A DNA stretch of 64,000 nucleotides, taken from Blasia pusilla (Eukaryota > Marchantiophyta > Marchantiopsida > Blasiales). Below the pieces are notes generated by a model that saw only the letters and a list, made by a program, of their open reading frames with translations, was not told where the DNA came from and did no database searches. Of the stretch, positions 25,048 through 36,600 are shown one piece after another. The position numbers and the translations under genes are program-made. Numbering within the stretch: position 1 is the first letter of the stretch; every line of letters begins with the position of its first letter. The stretch spans positions 8,494,001-8,558,000 of the forward strand of contig CM114272.1 of assembly GCA_050084515.1 (NCBI GenBank), read 5' to 3'.

Positions 25048-28000
25048 CTAGAGGAACTGGAAGTCGTCCTCATCTATTTTCATGTTTTTGCGACGGAGCT
25101 CGAATTCCACCGCCGCCTCATCGAAGCCGGTGCCCATCAGTATCTTGAGAAAATCCACGAGGTTCGAGGCGATCGTGGGAGAGTCGCTCACGATCGTGGA
25201 GCAGATGATCTCCAGCATTTGTGTCTGGAACTCGCGCACCACCTCCGGATCTTTCAGCAACGCATGATCCGCCCTCAGCTTGCACAGCCACGCGCCGCTC
25301 TCGCGCGCGCCTGGGGGACCCCAGAATCCCAGCAACTGCTTCTCCACCGTCGTCGTCACTGCCGAGGACGACGTAAGAGTGAACAAAGTCTGCGACGGGT
25401 GCATCACTTCTACCTCTCCGGCCTCGCACAGAAACTGCGCCGCGGGTCTTCTCCGTTCGCTGGGCTGCCAACTCTCCGTCCGTGACAGAAACCCGAGCAC
25501 GCACACGATCAAGCCTCTGGAGATGAACAAGTCGCCGGATCGCGACGGCCACAGGTGCCCGCCCGCCGGAGGCCACGTGGCGTGCAAGGTCGACTCAACG
25601 CACTCGGAGAGCTTCCTGACCCCCAAATCCGCGTACAGCGCGTTCAGGTCCGCTTCGAAGGAGGAGAAGCCCTTGGGATACCATACGAAAAAGAAGATGC
25701 ACTTCGATAAAAACGAGTGATGGAAAACCCATCGGAAGTACAAAAGAGGGGGACTCAAAGAGTCAAAACCTGAAGGCCACAACAGGACCAGAAAAAGCGG
25801 CCATACGAAAGCGGGGGGTTTGCTGTGGGCCAGGAAAAGGCTCCGCAGCTGGAGGTTGTCGGGGATGAAGCACAGAACAGAGAGGGTGGCGACAGGTGGA
25901 GGGCGTCGGCATCGGCCGCCGACGGTTGGGCCGTGGACGTGGGCAGCATCGCGTTGGCTTTGAAGTGGGACCGAGTTTCCGCGCTGCAAGAGTGCCAGCT
26001 ACGCGCGATTCTCTCCCACAGGATGGCGCACTGGTCGATCCGAGAGGGGATGAGCCCGTCCCGCCACAGGAGCCAGAGATCGCAGTAGCTGTCGGTCTTT
26101 GGAGTCATGGGCACTTCCAACGTCTTGGAGAAGAAGGTCCTGAGATCGTCCGGATACACGCGCAGGAGAGTCGGTAGAATGCCCTCGAAGAGTTTCTCCT
26201 GATCCCGCATCACGCATTCGCTGGGTCTCTTCCACGAGTTCTCTTTCTGCGTCCGCACAACTCCTCCAGGGTTAAATATCTGCAGTTGCTCTGCCGAGCT
26301 AGGCCTCCAGTTCAGCTTGTGGAGGTACCTATACAATTTGACGATCTGTTCCATGCCGATGCTGGTCGATGGAAGCGTCGCGCTCAGCTCCGTGATCCGC
26401 TTCACGATTGCTCTGCACCCCGACTTCTGGGCCGTCGACATGACGACGCCCAGTTCCTGCAGCGCGTCGGAGTAGGCATGGACGTTCCCGTAGAATTCTT
26501 CGTCGACGAATGGCACGTCCGATGGCTCGAAAAGTTGCGTCAAGTCAGGATGCGGAAAGAAGCCCGTGTTTCGCCGTGTGCATCCACGTCGAGTTCTTGG
26601 CGCTATTCCAAAAGTTCCGGCCGTCCGTATCATCAGTTTGCTTTACAGCTCGAGTAATCCACTGCAGCAGCAACTGACTCTCATTCGAACTCGATAGAGT
26701 CAGATTCGGTATCGCGACGTTTGGCGGAGGGAGATTCGGTATGTCTGTGGCTTCCAAGGCATTTTTGAGGAACTGCTTGCACGCCTGCTGTTCGAAAATG
26801 GAGTTCGTCGGAACCAGGTCGTCAGATAGATTCATAAAATCGTCCGACAATTTCACAAATAAGCTCTCGGAGCTGGGCCACTTTCCCAAAAGGAGTGGCC
26901 AATTGCTGCAGCTGCGAGGCAGTAACACCGAGGGACGTGCATTTCCCCGGTGGACCCAGCAAACCTGACTGCTCTCGTTCACGACAGGAACTTTACTATA
27001 CGATTTACAGAATGTCTCCGAGTCCAAGACATCATGGCGAATGGATGTGTAGATGAACTTCCAGACCAGCATAACAAACGTTGCCGGTACCAACGTTTGC
27101 TGGACGTTGCAGACTTCGAGTTTGCTCATTAAATTGGACGCGAAGTTCTTCACAGATATGTCGGTGACTTGAGCCACTCCTCTCAGCCATTCGACGCCTT
27201 CGTGGGCACTTCCGGCGCTCTTAATCGCAGAAACAGTCGGCACTGGCATGAATCGGTAACTGATCCAAGGAGCGAATCTCGACATCCATCCGGCAAGCCA
27301 CTTCCCTTCTTCTGGGGGAGAGATGTAAATGCTTATAGACTTTGATTTCAGCTCATTCATAGAGATGAGCGCGCTGGAACCGGGGTCATCCAGCAGCTGG
27401 TGTTTCAAAATGGGTATGTTTCCGACCATCCCAGAGAAACCTGGAAGCTTCATGAGATCGGATACACATGCCAGGATATCCAAGTAAAGATCCTCAGGGA
27501 GCTTCATCAGCCACTCAGAATCATTTAGAAATTGCTGATACTCCGACTTAGACATCGCAGAAACTTTCAATGCTTTCAGGGCACTCTTATACTTGCCCTG
27601 GACTTGCTTATTCATCACGTACCAAGATGCTCCGAGCAAGTATGAGGACACCGCTCCCGCTTTGTAAGCTCTCTCCAAAATTGATCGGAAACCCATTGTG
27701 ACTTGTCGGGCTTCGGATGGTTTGCAGAATTCGGTTCCACTGGAATAGCCGATATTCGGCGCCACCAACACCGAGTCGTCGGTCTCGAGATTCTTCAAGA
27801 TCTTTATGCGGACAACCTCGAGCGGGTAGATCGCACATTGTTCCACAGGGACGAACTTATAGACGTGCGGGATTGCCAGTGGAATAGACAGTTTGGCATT
27901 TCCGCTAACGCGCGAGGGTGATTTGCGTAGCAGCACATCCCACGCCCTCCGGAAAGTGGCGGGGATGCAATCGAGAATTCCCTGGTTCAGGGGCTGTCGA

Positions 28001-30387
28001 ATCGAAGGGTCTCGCGCGAGGAAACGAGCAAGAAATCCGCATTGATGATGAACGGGAAACCCGATCGCAGCTGCGATGGCAGGAAGGCATACACGTCTCC
28101 AGCGTTTCCACGAGCCATACGCTGACAATGCGGAAACGCTAAAGTGACGGCCCACGTTTTGACCTCCTTTCTCTCCTCCACTCTATTCGCGTCTGAGACG
28201 CCGAACTTCTGCTCCCACATGAAGTAATCACAGGACTCCGAGATCTTGCAAGAAGCCTTGAGCACAGAGAGCGTCGTGTTGATGAACGCTGCGTCGTCGG
28301 CGAGCCGCGAGCGCGAGGAATCGGACCGCCTTATTTGAACTTCTTCGCTGGATCCTTTGCTCTCGTCACGGATACTGATTCGAGTGAGTTTCCTCAGGAA
28401 CAGGATCGTCTCCGGCGACAACTGATCCAACTCGGTTCGGACCACCTCTGCCACTTTCTCCGATCGCAGAGGAAGCACGATTGCAGTGCTGGGCATCTTC
28501 CCCATTCCGGATCCACTCTTGGATTGCCACAACCGTCGGAGCGTCTCATCGGTTGGACTGTCCATCCACTGAGGCACAATGTACCCAATCCCAGCCTCAT
28601 TTTCCGCACCGCTGTCGGTGAATCGTATACGAAAGCCGTTGCTGATCACATACGGAGTGCTCGTGACCAAAAACACACTTTTGAACCCTATCCCTGCGGC
28701 CACGAATGGAATTTCACGGATCAGTTCCTGTCAACTCCATCTACGACTCGATCTGGACCGACTCTCGGTCGTTCCCATTGCTCTCGATCTTCACAGGTCA
28801 ATCCCATTCAAAGACTGGCAGATCTTAGATCACGTCCCTTTGGAGGTTTGTGTTTGCTTGAGGACAGAGCTCAGATCCGTAACTAAGAACTTTCGAGCGA
28901 GATAGACACAAAAATAGATAGATGACAGATAGATCGATAGATATGTGAGTGGATTCATAAGGGTGAGGAGATTTCACCTTTCTCCCCTATGAAGCCTTCT
29001 TCGCGTTGGCCTTTCTTGGTGGAGTGTCCAATGTTGCACAAGGCAGAAATATTCGCTGGTTGGAATCCCAGTTCGTTGTTGTACAAAACAAAGGTCGCGG
29101 GCGCTCCGACTCCGGCTATGTCTTCTTTCGTGACCACTATATCCAACTCAGGCTCCACTCCTCCCGCGTAAGAGTTGTCTTCGGAGTTCTTAAGAAGACA
29201 AGGAAAGTGTCCACAACCAACACCATCAATTCCCGCGCAGCATAATCGATGCTCAGCGCAATCGGAAGCACTAGTCGCCACAGAACCTTGAGAGAAAACT
29301 GTGGACAAGAAGGACCACTTTCTTACGCGGAAAATCGCACGTGTGCTATAACGAACGATGGCCTCGGTCGCCGCCGTCCATGACCTCATGTGCAGCTAGT
29401 GAAATTCCCGCCTGAATGGCAGAAAAAATTTCCACTTCCGAGTGCTCGGAAATCTAAGCTGCGCACGTCGGCGACGATCACTCTACATATACTCGCAACT
29501 TCAATTAATTGAGACGACTTCAAGAACCAAATTACATACGCTAAATTTAAATTCGGCCCAGCCAGGAACCTTCACTTGTAACCATTTCGGGTACTACCGA
29601 CCTTGCTGCTGGTGAGTTCATAAGATGAGAACTGGGTTGAGTACTTGAAGGTTGCTACAAGTGCTTACTTTGAACTTGCTAGTTACTGAGGCTGATTTCA
29701 TGGAATGCCCCATGATCGGACCAGTGCTTATGACAGATCGCGAGTGTGTGCCCGGAAGAAGAGTGTGCCTAAACACGGGAATTGCCAAACAACGATTTGT
29801 TGTTCATATGGGGGGAGTTTCGGATTTCATGCGACAGTGGGGCGTGTCAAAGGGTCATCCGTAAAAGCCGCCAGGTGAATTTTCACTCCCAGATATTGAG
29901 CTTATTCGGATATATGTGTTGACGTAAGCTTTTGACACAGATTCCTTCAAACGGAATCGGTAAACGCGGAGTCGTTGCTCGGGAGAGCTACGGGGCTCCT
30001 GAAAGGAATCCTATTCTGTGCAGGTAAGCTTTGACACTTATCCCTAAAAACATTTACGACAATCTGGAAGACGGAAAGCGTCCGTCGTTCTCGGGAAACA
30101 CTACGGAGATTCGGCAAATGCTCTGAGACGCCGCGTATATTGCGGCCGTGTTGATGGGGAATCCTAAGTTCCGCAGGCGAGCTTTTCAGGCAGAAAGATC
30201 TATGGGCTATACAGACCTGAATAAGCTCCGAGATGAAGTGCACGTCTTTCTGATAAAGCTCCGCAGACAAGTGTCTTATTGCCTGGTGCAGAGTGCTAGC
30301 CAGAGGATTCGGAGACGATGCTCCAATGCTGAACTTCTCCAGGCGGAATTTCTCAATGTAAGCTCGCTGCGTCGAATGACTTGCCAT
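25048..30387 (-). pseudogene. NO VEIN/sacsin-like GHKL ATPase gene, frameshifted
   Basis: Homologue of the plant proteins with an N-terminal sacsin/Hsp90-type ATPase fold (NO VEIN-like group). Exon 1, 30387-30217, encodes residues 1-57 with PNPLASTLHQA and KDVHFISELIQ. Exon 2, 29188-28978, has NSEDN (the ATP-binding N-box) and GAPATFVLYNNELGF. Exon 3, 28693-25048, opens GIGFKSVF and later has NGF, GYIVPQW and WNQGILDC-like blocks. Splice junctions are GT-AG and in phase. A one-base deletion near 27987 breaks the frame at the DSPWNQG block, a second break lies near 26570, and a third frame change at about 25.9-26.0 kb could be a break or an intron. A 110-bp insertion sits in exon 3 at 25691-25800 and keeps the frame open. 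The joined product would be about 1340 residues, shorter than I expect for this group. The family call is firm; whether the gene is dead or has assembly errors is open. Confidence 0.82.
25691..25800. mobile_element. Short insertion element, copy 1, 10-bp target duplication
   Basis: The 110-bp insert is flanked by perfect CCATACGAAA repeats at 25681-25690 and 25801-25810. Its first 105 bases match 31247-31351 with one mismatch. It lies inside the last exon of the ATPase-like gene, between codons of the conserved FVW-YP block. Insert plus duplication is 120 bp, so the frame continues for 40 extra codons without a stop. No terminal inverted repeats, poly-A tail or coding capacity are seen. A GACTC-AAA-GAGTC hairpin lies inside. 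Confidence 0.88.
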
Positions 30388-31006
30388 TCCTGCAGATACG
30401 CTCTTGCCTGAATCTCGATCTGGAGGTCAAGATTCGGCCTTCAAACCGAGCACGGGATCGTTTGTCTAGATCGATCCGCTCGCACCCAGTCGGAGCACAA
30501 GAGCTACAACACCTCGATTCAAGATCGGCAAGACTTCCAGTGGAATTACTAGCTGCTAGTTAACATCGGATCGGAGTTTGAACTGTTACGAAGCACGATC
30601 GTTCAGAATGGCGATGATCCTGGAAGAAGAGACAAGAATGACGTTACATGCACACGTTTAATGATTTACTCTAAGATATACTGTACGATGGAGCTTCCGG
30701 GAGAACCGGACCCAGCTCTAGCGCTAGCGAAGCGTGAACTTTGAACACAATGCAACAGTCGGAATTGATGGGCTGGAGAAGGTAGTTGCAAATGAAACAT
30801 CGCTTACACGAAGTGTAGGATGTGAACATTCATTCCAAACAGTATCCACAGGTCTGTACATACCCACGACCGATGTATCTCACCGATCAGTGAAGTCGCC
30901 CACGAACTGTGTATGTACAGAAAGGTCTGTTCCGTTCTGAATGGCCGAGCTGCAGGACTGTCACAACATTCATGCACGTGGGAGCAACTTCTAGGAGAGC
31001 GCCTCT

Positions 31007-31013
31007 TTATAAA
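31007..31013 (-). promoter_or_regulatory. Possible TATA box upstream of the ATPase-like gene
   Basis: On the minus strand the sequence reads TTTTATAAAGAGG about 620 bases upstream of the first ATG at 30387. A CTGCAG directly upstream of that ATG could be the acceptor of a leader intron. Weak evidence from motif and orientation only. Confidence 0.25.
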
Positions 31014-31241
31014 ACCAGCGCGCGCACTGGTTTTAATTTCTGCACGAGAAACCCCTTCGAGCTCGTTCATTACAATACCGTTACTTAACTCAGCTCTGTA
31101 GTACCCTCTGTTTCATTTTCCAAGTTCGGTTTCCGGGTTCCGTTTCGTCCTGTTGGAAGATGGAGTGCCAAGCATTGTTCGTGTGATCGTTTCATGCTTT
31201 CATGCACAGCATATCTCTTGAATCAAGAGTTGGCAAGAAAA

Positions 31242-31361
31242 GAAGCAAGAAGATGCACTTCGATAAAAACGAGTGATGGAAAACCCATCGGAAGTACAAA
31301 AGAGGGGGACTCAAAGAGTCAAAACCTGAAGGCCACAACAAGACCAGAAAAGGAAGAAGGG
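31242..31361. mobile_element. Short insertion element, copy 2, 10-bp target duplication
   Basis: The 120-bp insert is flanked by perfect GGCAAGAAAA repeats at 31232-31241 and 31362-31371. Core 31247-31351 matches copy 1 with a single A/G difference; the outermost 5-10 bases differ between copies. It lies upstream of the ATPase-like gene in DNA with no recognised gene. Confidence 0.85.
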
Positions 31362-31969
31362 GGCAAGAAAACATTTCCTCGACCACGGCTGGAATTATCC
31401 GAGTTCTTAATTGAAGTCTTGTTTTGCCTACTACTACATTCTCGGAGGAGACTTAATCGCTCAAGTGCCCAGTGGCCGATTCCACTAGGGTCTTGAATGC
31501 ATAGTCTCCATGTCAGTGAAATCCGCACCGTGTTTGCTACCTAGTTCGGTGCATTTTGAAGAGCGGGAGTGCCGGGGCAGGTCGAAAGCCACCGAATCTC
31601 ACGTGTCCGATTCTGATTCCTGTCTGCGCGTGGGCGTAGACAACTTCAGATCGGGATACCGTCTGAAACGGATGGCTCCATATTGTGAAACGTGTGCAGC
31701 GTTCACTCAGTCCATCTGTGACAGTTCCACTGCTGAGCGTTCGCGAACGAGAACACCGAGAGTAAGGTTTTTTCGGCGTTACGGATAATTCGATGGCTAC
31801 TTAATTAATGAGGAGGTCCATTACTGGTATCAGTGCATTATTGCGCATTGTTAGTAAAGTGGGAAACAGGTTGAAAAATAAAACTTCGAAAAAACGTAAC
31901 TAAAATGTGTTCCGCATGTGAAAGCAAGCACGCCACACGACCATGGCTTAACTGACATCGTTCACGTTC

Positions 31970-32316
31970 TACCACGTAAGGATATGTGGAGTGACCTACG
32001 TAGTAGATCCATGGATCTACTACGTTGGTCATCCACATATCTTTACGTGGTACAAGAATACATACACACGTAGTAGATCCACTACGTAGATATATCTCTT
32101 CAGTGACCAAGTCGGAAGATCTACCACGTAAGGAAGTATACAGTGACCGCATGCAAGGTTCTACCACGTACGCACATTCTTCAGGGGCCACGTACGCGGA
32201 TCTATCACGGGTGGACATTTTCAACGACCGCGTCCAAGGCTATACCATGTCTGCATATCTGGAGTCACTGCATCCATGGATCGACCACGTAGTAAGTCTC
32301 CGTGGTCGATCCATGG
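31970..32316. repeat. Inverted-repeat array with long hairpins
   Basis: 31970-32052 forms an imperfect palindrome with arms of about 41 bp, centred on a perfect 28-bp palindrome at 31998-32025 (core GTAGATCCATGGATCTAC). 32274-32289 and 32301-32316 are 16-bp perfect inverted arms (CCATGGATCGACCACG) around an 11-base loop. Between them, variants of TCTACCACGTA and CAGTGACCGC recur about every 50 bases. Confidence 0.9.
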
Positions 32317-32330
32317 CTTCCGTGCATGCT

Positions 32331-33524
32331 ACGGAGAACTGGAACGCAGTTTCGACTTTTCTAACACACGCAAGTTGTGTGATTGGACTGCAGCGGCCAC
32401 AGGGTCCAAAGACTTCGTAGAGTCGTATAAGTAGTTTTAATCTGACTGGACTTTCCAACTGCAGTCTAGCGTACAGTTCGAACCGTGGATCCAGCTAGGA
32501 TGATGCCTCGGGATCTTTTTTTGGGGCGAGAACAGGCGTCCAATTTATTACTTACACGTACGGAAGACATTGCTTAGCTGGCTACATTCTAGATGTACGG
32601 TCGATCCGGCATCCGACGTTCGCGATTGGAGTCTGCGTAAACTGCAAAGTCAACTCATTGCTACACTTCCGAAATCTGTCCGGGAAGCTTTCTTGGCCCC
32701 AACAGGTATGTTCCGGTAACCGGTTATCTATACCAGGGTACAACCGTGTTGCGCAGAAATTACGAAAAAACATTATTGCCGTCCGTGTTGGACATGAAAA
32801 AGCATAGCTATTGTATTTTTTAATTTCCATACTTTAATATTAAATTTAAATAATAAATTTAATTTTCCCTATTTCAATCTACCAAGTGGATTCGTAGCCC
32901 TGGTTCTTCTCATGGAAGATGCACATGTTTTCGAAGTATTTTCGGTATTTTCCTAACTAATTGATTAATTTTCCTTTTTAATTACATGACTTTAAGATCC
33001 ACCCACAACACATATTTCTAGGGGATTTCTTTTTCTTTCAATCCGGTCTATTATTCTTTTCTCCATGTTTTGAAAGAATATATTTAAATATTATTTTTTA
33101 CGAAATCTAAATAGCAAAGAATTATACACTAACCCTAGATTAAATCCTCTAAACAAGTATCAAATATACTCCTTGCTTCCTTTTCTAATACCTCTGAAGA
33201 CTTTACTTTTGAAAACACGTGTTAAAATATGTACTCTAAATATTTGGAATTGTTTAGGAAAAGCCTTGCCATGATCTCCAAATCCATTTAGGACTTTTAC
33301 TTTTATTCTATCTTTTAACATACCACTTAAAATCTTCATCTTGTTAAAATTTTAACTGAAGATCTCATAAATGCTATCCCATTCCACGTTAATCATCTTT
33401 CCCATTCAAAGTCGAGGAGATTAAACCAATGGCCTGGAAGAACTGGGGTTACGTGTCGAGCTAGCCTCGCCAAATTCCCATCGACCAAAACTCGACGGAA
33501 GACAGAAGTTTTCCTTTGTATTTA
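32331..33524. other. Intergenic, AT-rich, nothing recognised
   Basis: No gene, RNA or transposon ends were recognised. The segment becomes strongly AT-rich after 32.8 kb and ends at the Helitron 3' junction. Confidence 0.6.
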
Positions 33525-33661
33525 CTAGTAAGAATGCCCGTGCGATGCACCGGCATCCAAATTTAGCATATATAAAATTAATCATACTAATAAGTGAAGC
33601 ATTACAAAATTTAGAAAATATGGATCAATATTAAATTTCACACATATAATGTTATTTTAAT

Positions 33662-36600
33662 TTAATTCAGTACTTCATTATATACAACATTTCTAGTGTA
33701 AATACCTATTTTGTTAGTAACATTTTCATTATCTATCATAATATGAATAGAATTCCTTGAGCCTACTCTTGACAAGGCAACATACAATTGCCCATGAGAA
33801 AATACTGGATTGGGCAAGTAAATACCAACTCTATCTAATGTTTGACCTTGAGACTTATTAATAGTCATTGCAAAAGCAGGACGGATAGGAAATTGAAATC
33901 GTCGTAAATCAAAAGGTAGGCCGGAATCAAAAGCAATCAATGGAATGCGTGGAATGAAAACTCGAGCTCCAATGTTTTTTCCCGTGATAATTGTTGCATC
34001 TATAAGATGTCGACTAAAGCCAGCTATCACCAGCCGAGTCCCGTTTGCTTGTCCCTTTGCTCCATTCATATTCCGTAATAGCATTATCGAGCTCCAATCT
34101 TCAAAGTCAAACAATGAGGTGGCAATCCGGATGGTAAACATGTATTCAAAAATTCATTGGATAAACAAGTCTCATCTCATCGCCGGAAACAGAATCAAGA
34201 CTCAAGAAGGTATGCTCCTGCAAAAACAAAATAAATCATTAAAATAAGAGAGATCATAGAAAAATGTAGCAAAGAGAACAATCAAAATAGAATAATGATA
34301 TTCAAGAATATGAATATTACCTCTCCCGAAATCGAGACATGATTTCTCCGTTTATAATATCCACAGAGTATTCTTAGTTGACAAAATGGATGTACCCCTC
34401 AAGAAATCAATAATATCACTCCACTTATGAACATCGTATCCATAAACAATGTCAATGAAATCATTGATCCTTATGGTTTTAACAATTATCGCATCCGAAC
34501 TTGTATAAAATCCTCTCCAAGGTCCAAATGTAACGGTACACAACCCTCTCCTACCTCTAATAACCACTTTGCAAAGTTTTCTTGCTCTTCGTGCATATCC
34601 CGATAATAAATATAAAATGAAGAAATTAGTAAATATTAAAAATAAACAAAAACCACATGAAATTAAAAAGGTGAAATATTAGGTTTATTCTTTAATACCT
34701 TGTACAGTATTGACTCTCATGTTGGTAGTGAGTTTCAATAATTTCACGTCAAACCAAATAGGAGATCTCCTAAGTGTTGCACGACAAGCGGCACGATCTC
34801 CACGATTTAACAATTGGAAGAAGTTGTCGAAATTCACCACCAAATAAAATGATTTTTCCCCCAAAAGGCAAATCTCGTAATCGAGGATCCATCAAACCCA
34901 TGATATCTTGGAAAGTACGATTAACAGCATCAAATGCATGACGATGCGTCATAGGAGCTTCATCCCACACGATCAACTTCGCCCTTTGTATAAGGCGGGC
35001 CATATGACTATTGACCGATAGGTTGGAAAATCGATAACAAACAATATCTGAGGAACATTTATGAAGGATTATATAAAAATAAAACAATAATATGCATGCC
35101 ATAAAAGGAAAATAAATCTTAAATCTAGACTTACTTGCAAGTGGAACTTTCATGTACTTGGATAGGAATCTTGAATCGAGAATGAGCAGTACGACCTCCA
35201 TCCAATAATAAAGCGGCAATCCCCGAAGATGCAACTGCAAGAGCTATATGACCCTCGCTCCGTACCATTGCAAGAAGAAGGTTGTACAAGAATGTTTTTC
35301 CTGTTCCGCCAGGACCATCGATAAAGAAAATTTTTGCCTGAAAAATCCATATTTTAACATTAACTCAATTTTTTCCTAAATAATTGTATCTTAACAAGTA
35401 TCAAAAGTTTACCTGGATTTGTCATATACAGACGTCCAATAAGATGTCCACATCCTTTTCGCGCACGTTTACGCAGATGCCATTGCTTCTTATTCCAAGA
35501 GTAATGAGAAGGGAACTCCAAATAAAGATATTGTCGCGCAGTCGAATCAGAAACATTTGTTGCAAACCATTGAGTAAGAGTGGTTTCCTTACTTCGCTCC
35601 AGAATATTACCCAATGAATCTTGCCCATGAAAATATACCATTTGACTGTCTGGAAGATGAACAATCAATCTCACAATACTTGGTTGCTCTGCATGTAGAC
35701 TAAACTTGAAGATTCGCCAACATGCTTCTGAAGAAGAAACGTACCTTCATACCATACAATATAAATATTGTTAGACTCCCATTTAATATCCTAGGAAAAA
35801 TTGGGAGATCTTGAAAGATAGGAGGAATCAAAATACCTTGCATCAAGATATAATGATGTCTCATCAATAGTATCCTCTCTTGATGTAGTATTTGCCAAGG
35901 TATATGATATGGCATCAGATCCTTTGTACACATACTTATAAAAGTACTTTATTGCCAAGATGCTATTTGTTATCTCCAAATTGATATGACAATCAAATAA
36001 AGTACATAACATTGGATTGTATGGAACCACCCAACGATTATCAAAGTCATGATTTGACTTATTTATCAATCTGCCATTATCACGCCTGCATAAACACATA
36101 TAGAAGTATGTTAATAGTTGGGAAAAACGATAGCACACTAATAGAAGAACATCAAATGACAAAATAAACAAAACCAATGAATTACCTCTTATAAATAGGA
36201 TATCCATCCTCATTCTCCATTGTCATTGTTGCAAACGGCATTGGGTATCCTTTGGAACATTTTTTTGTCGTTTTATCCGTGCAAGGTGCAGTTGGATATG
36301 CTACTCCACACGGACCATGAATCATACAATTTCTTACAGTAGAATGTAGCCTAGGATGAGTCATGGGATTCGGAATCTCAGCAGATATAATATCGTCATA
36401 ATCAGAGGTTGTCCTTGGCTTATCCTCAGAAGCAAGAATAATTAGGATATGCACATGTGGTAGCCCTCTCTTTTGGAACTCGACCACATGAATGCATCCT
36501 ACCACTCGACCCAAAATATGCTTATCCAATATAAGTCTCAACAACTCCTTCTTCTTTTGTTGGAAAACACGTATAACTAGGTCAGGCCGATCAGACGTTG

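Noticed and set aside
24943-25720. Plus-strand open frames of up to 180 codons
   Set aside because: They are antisense to the conserved last exon of the ATPase-like gene.
25681-25810. Introner (new intron) interpretation of the short insertion
   Set aside because: The GT in the left duplication copy would require an AG before the right copy, which reads TTTTTC. The copy in the gene cannot be spliced exactly by canonical sites.
31007-31045. Short hairpin AAAACCAG...CTGGTTTT as a terminator
   Set aside because: Arms of 8 bp in a eukaryotic intergenic region; no basis for a terminator function.
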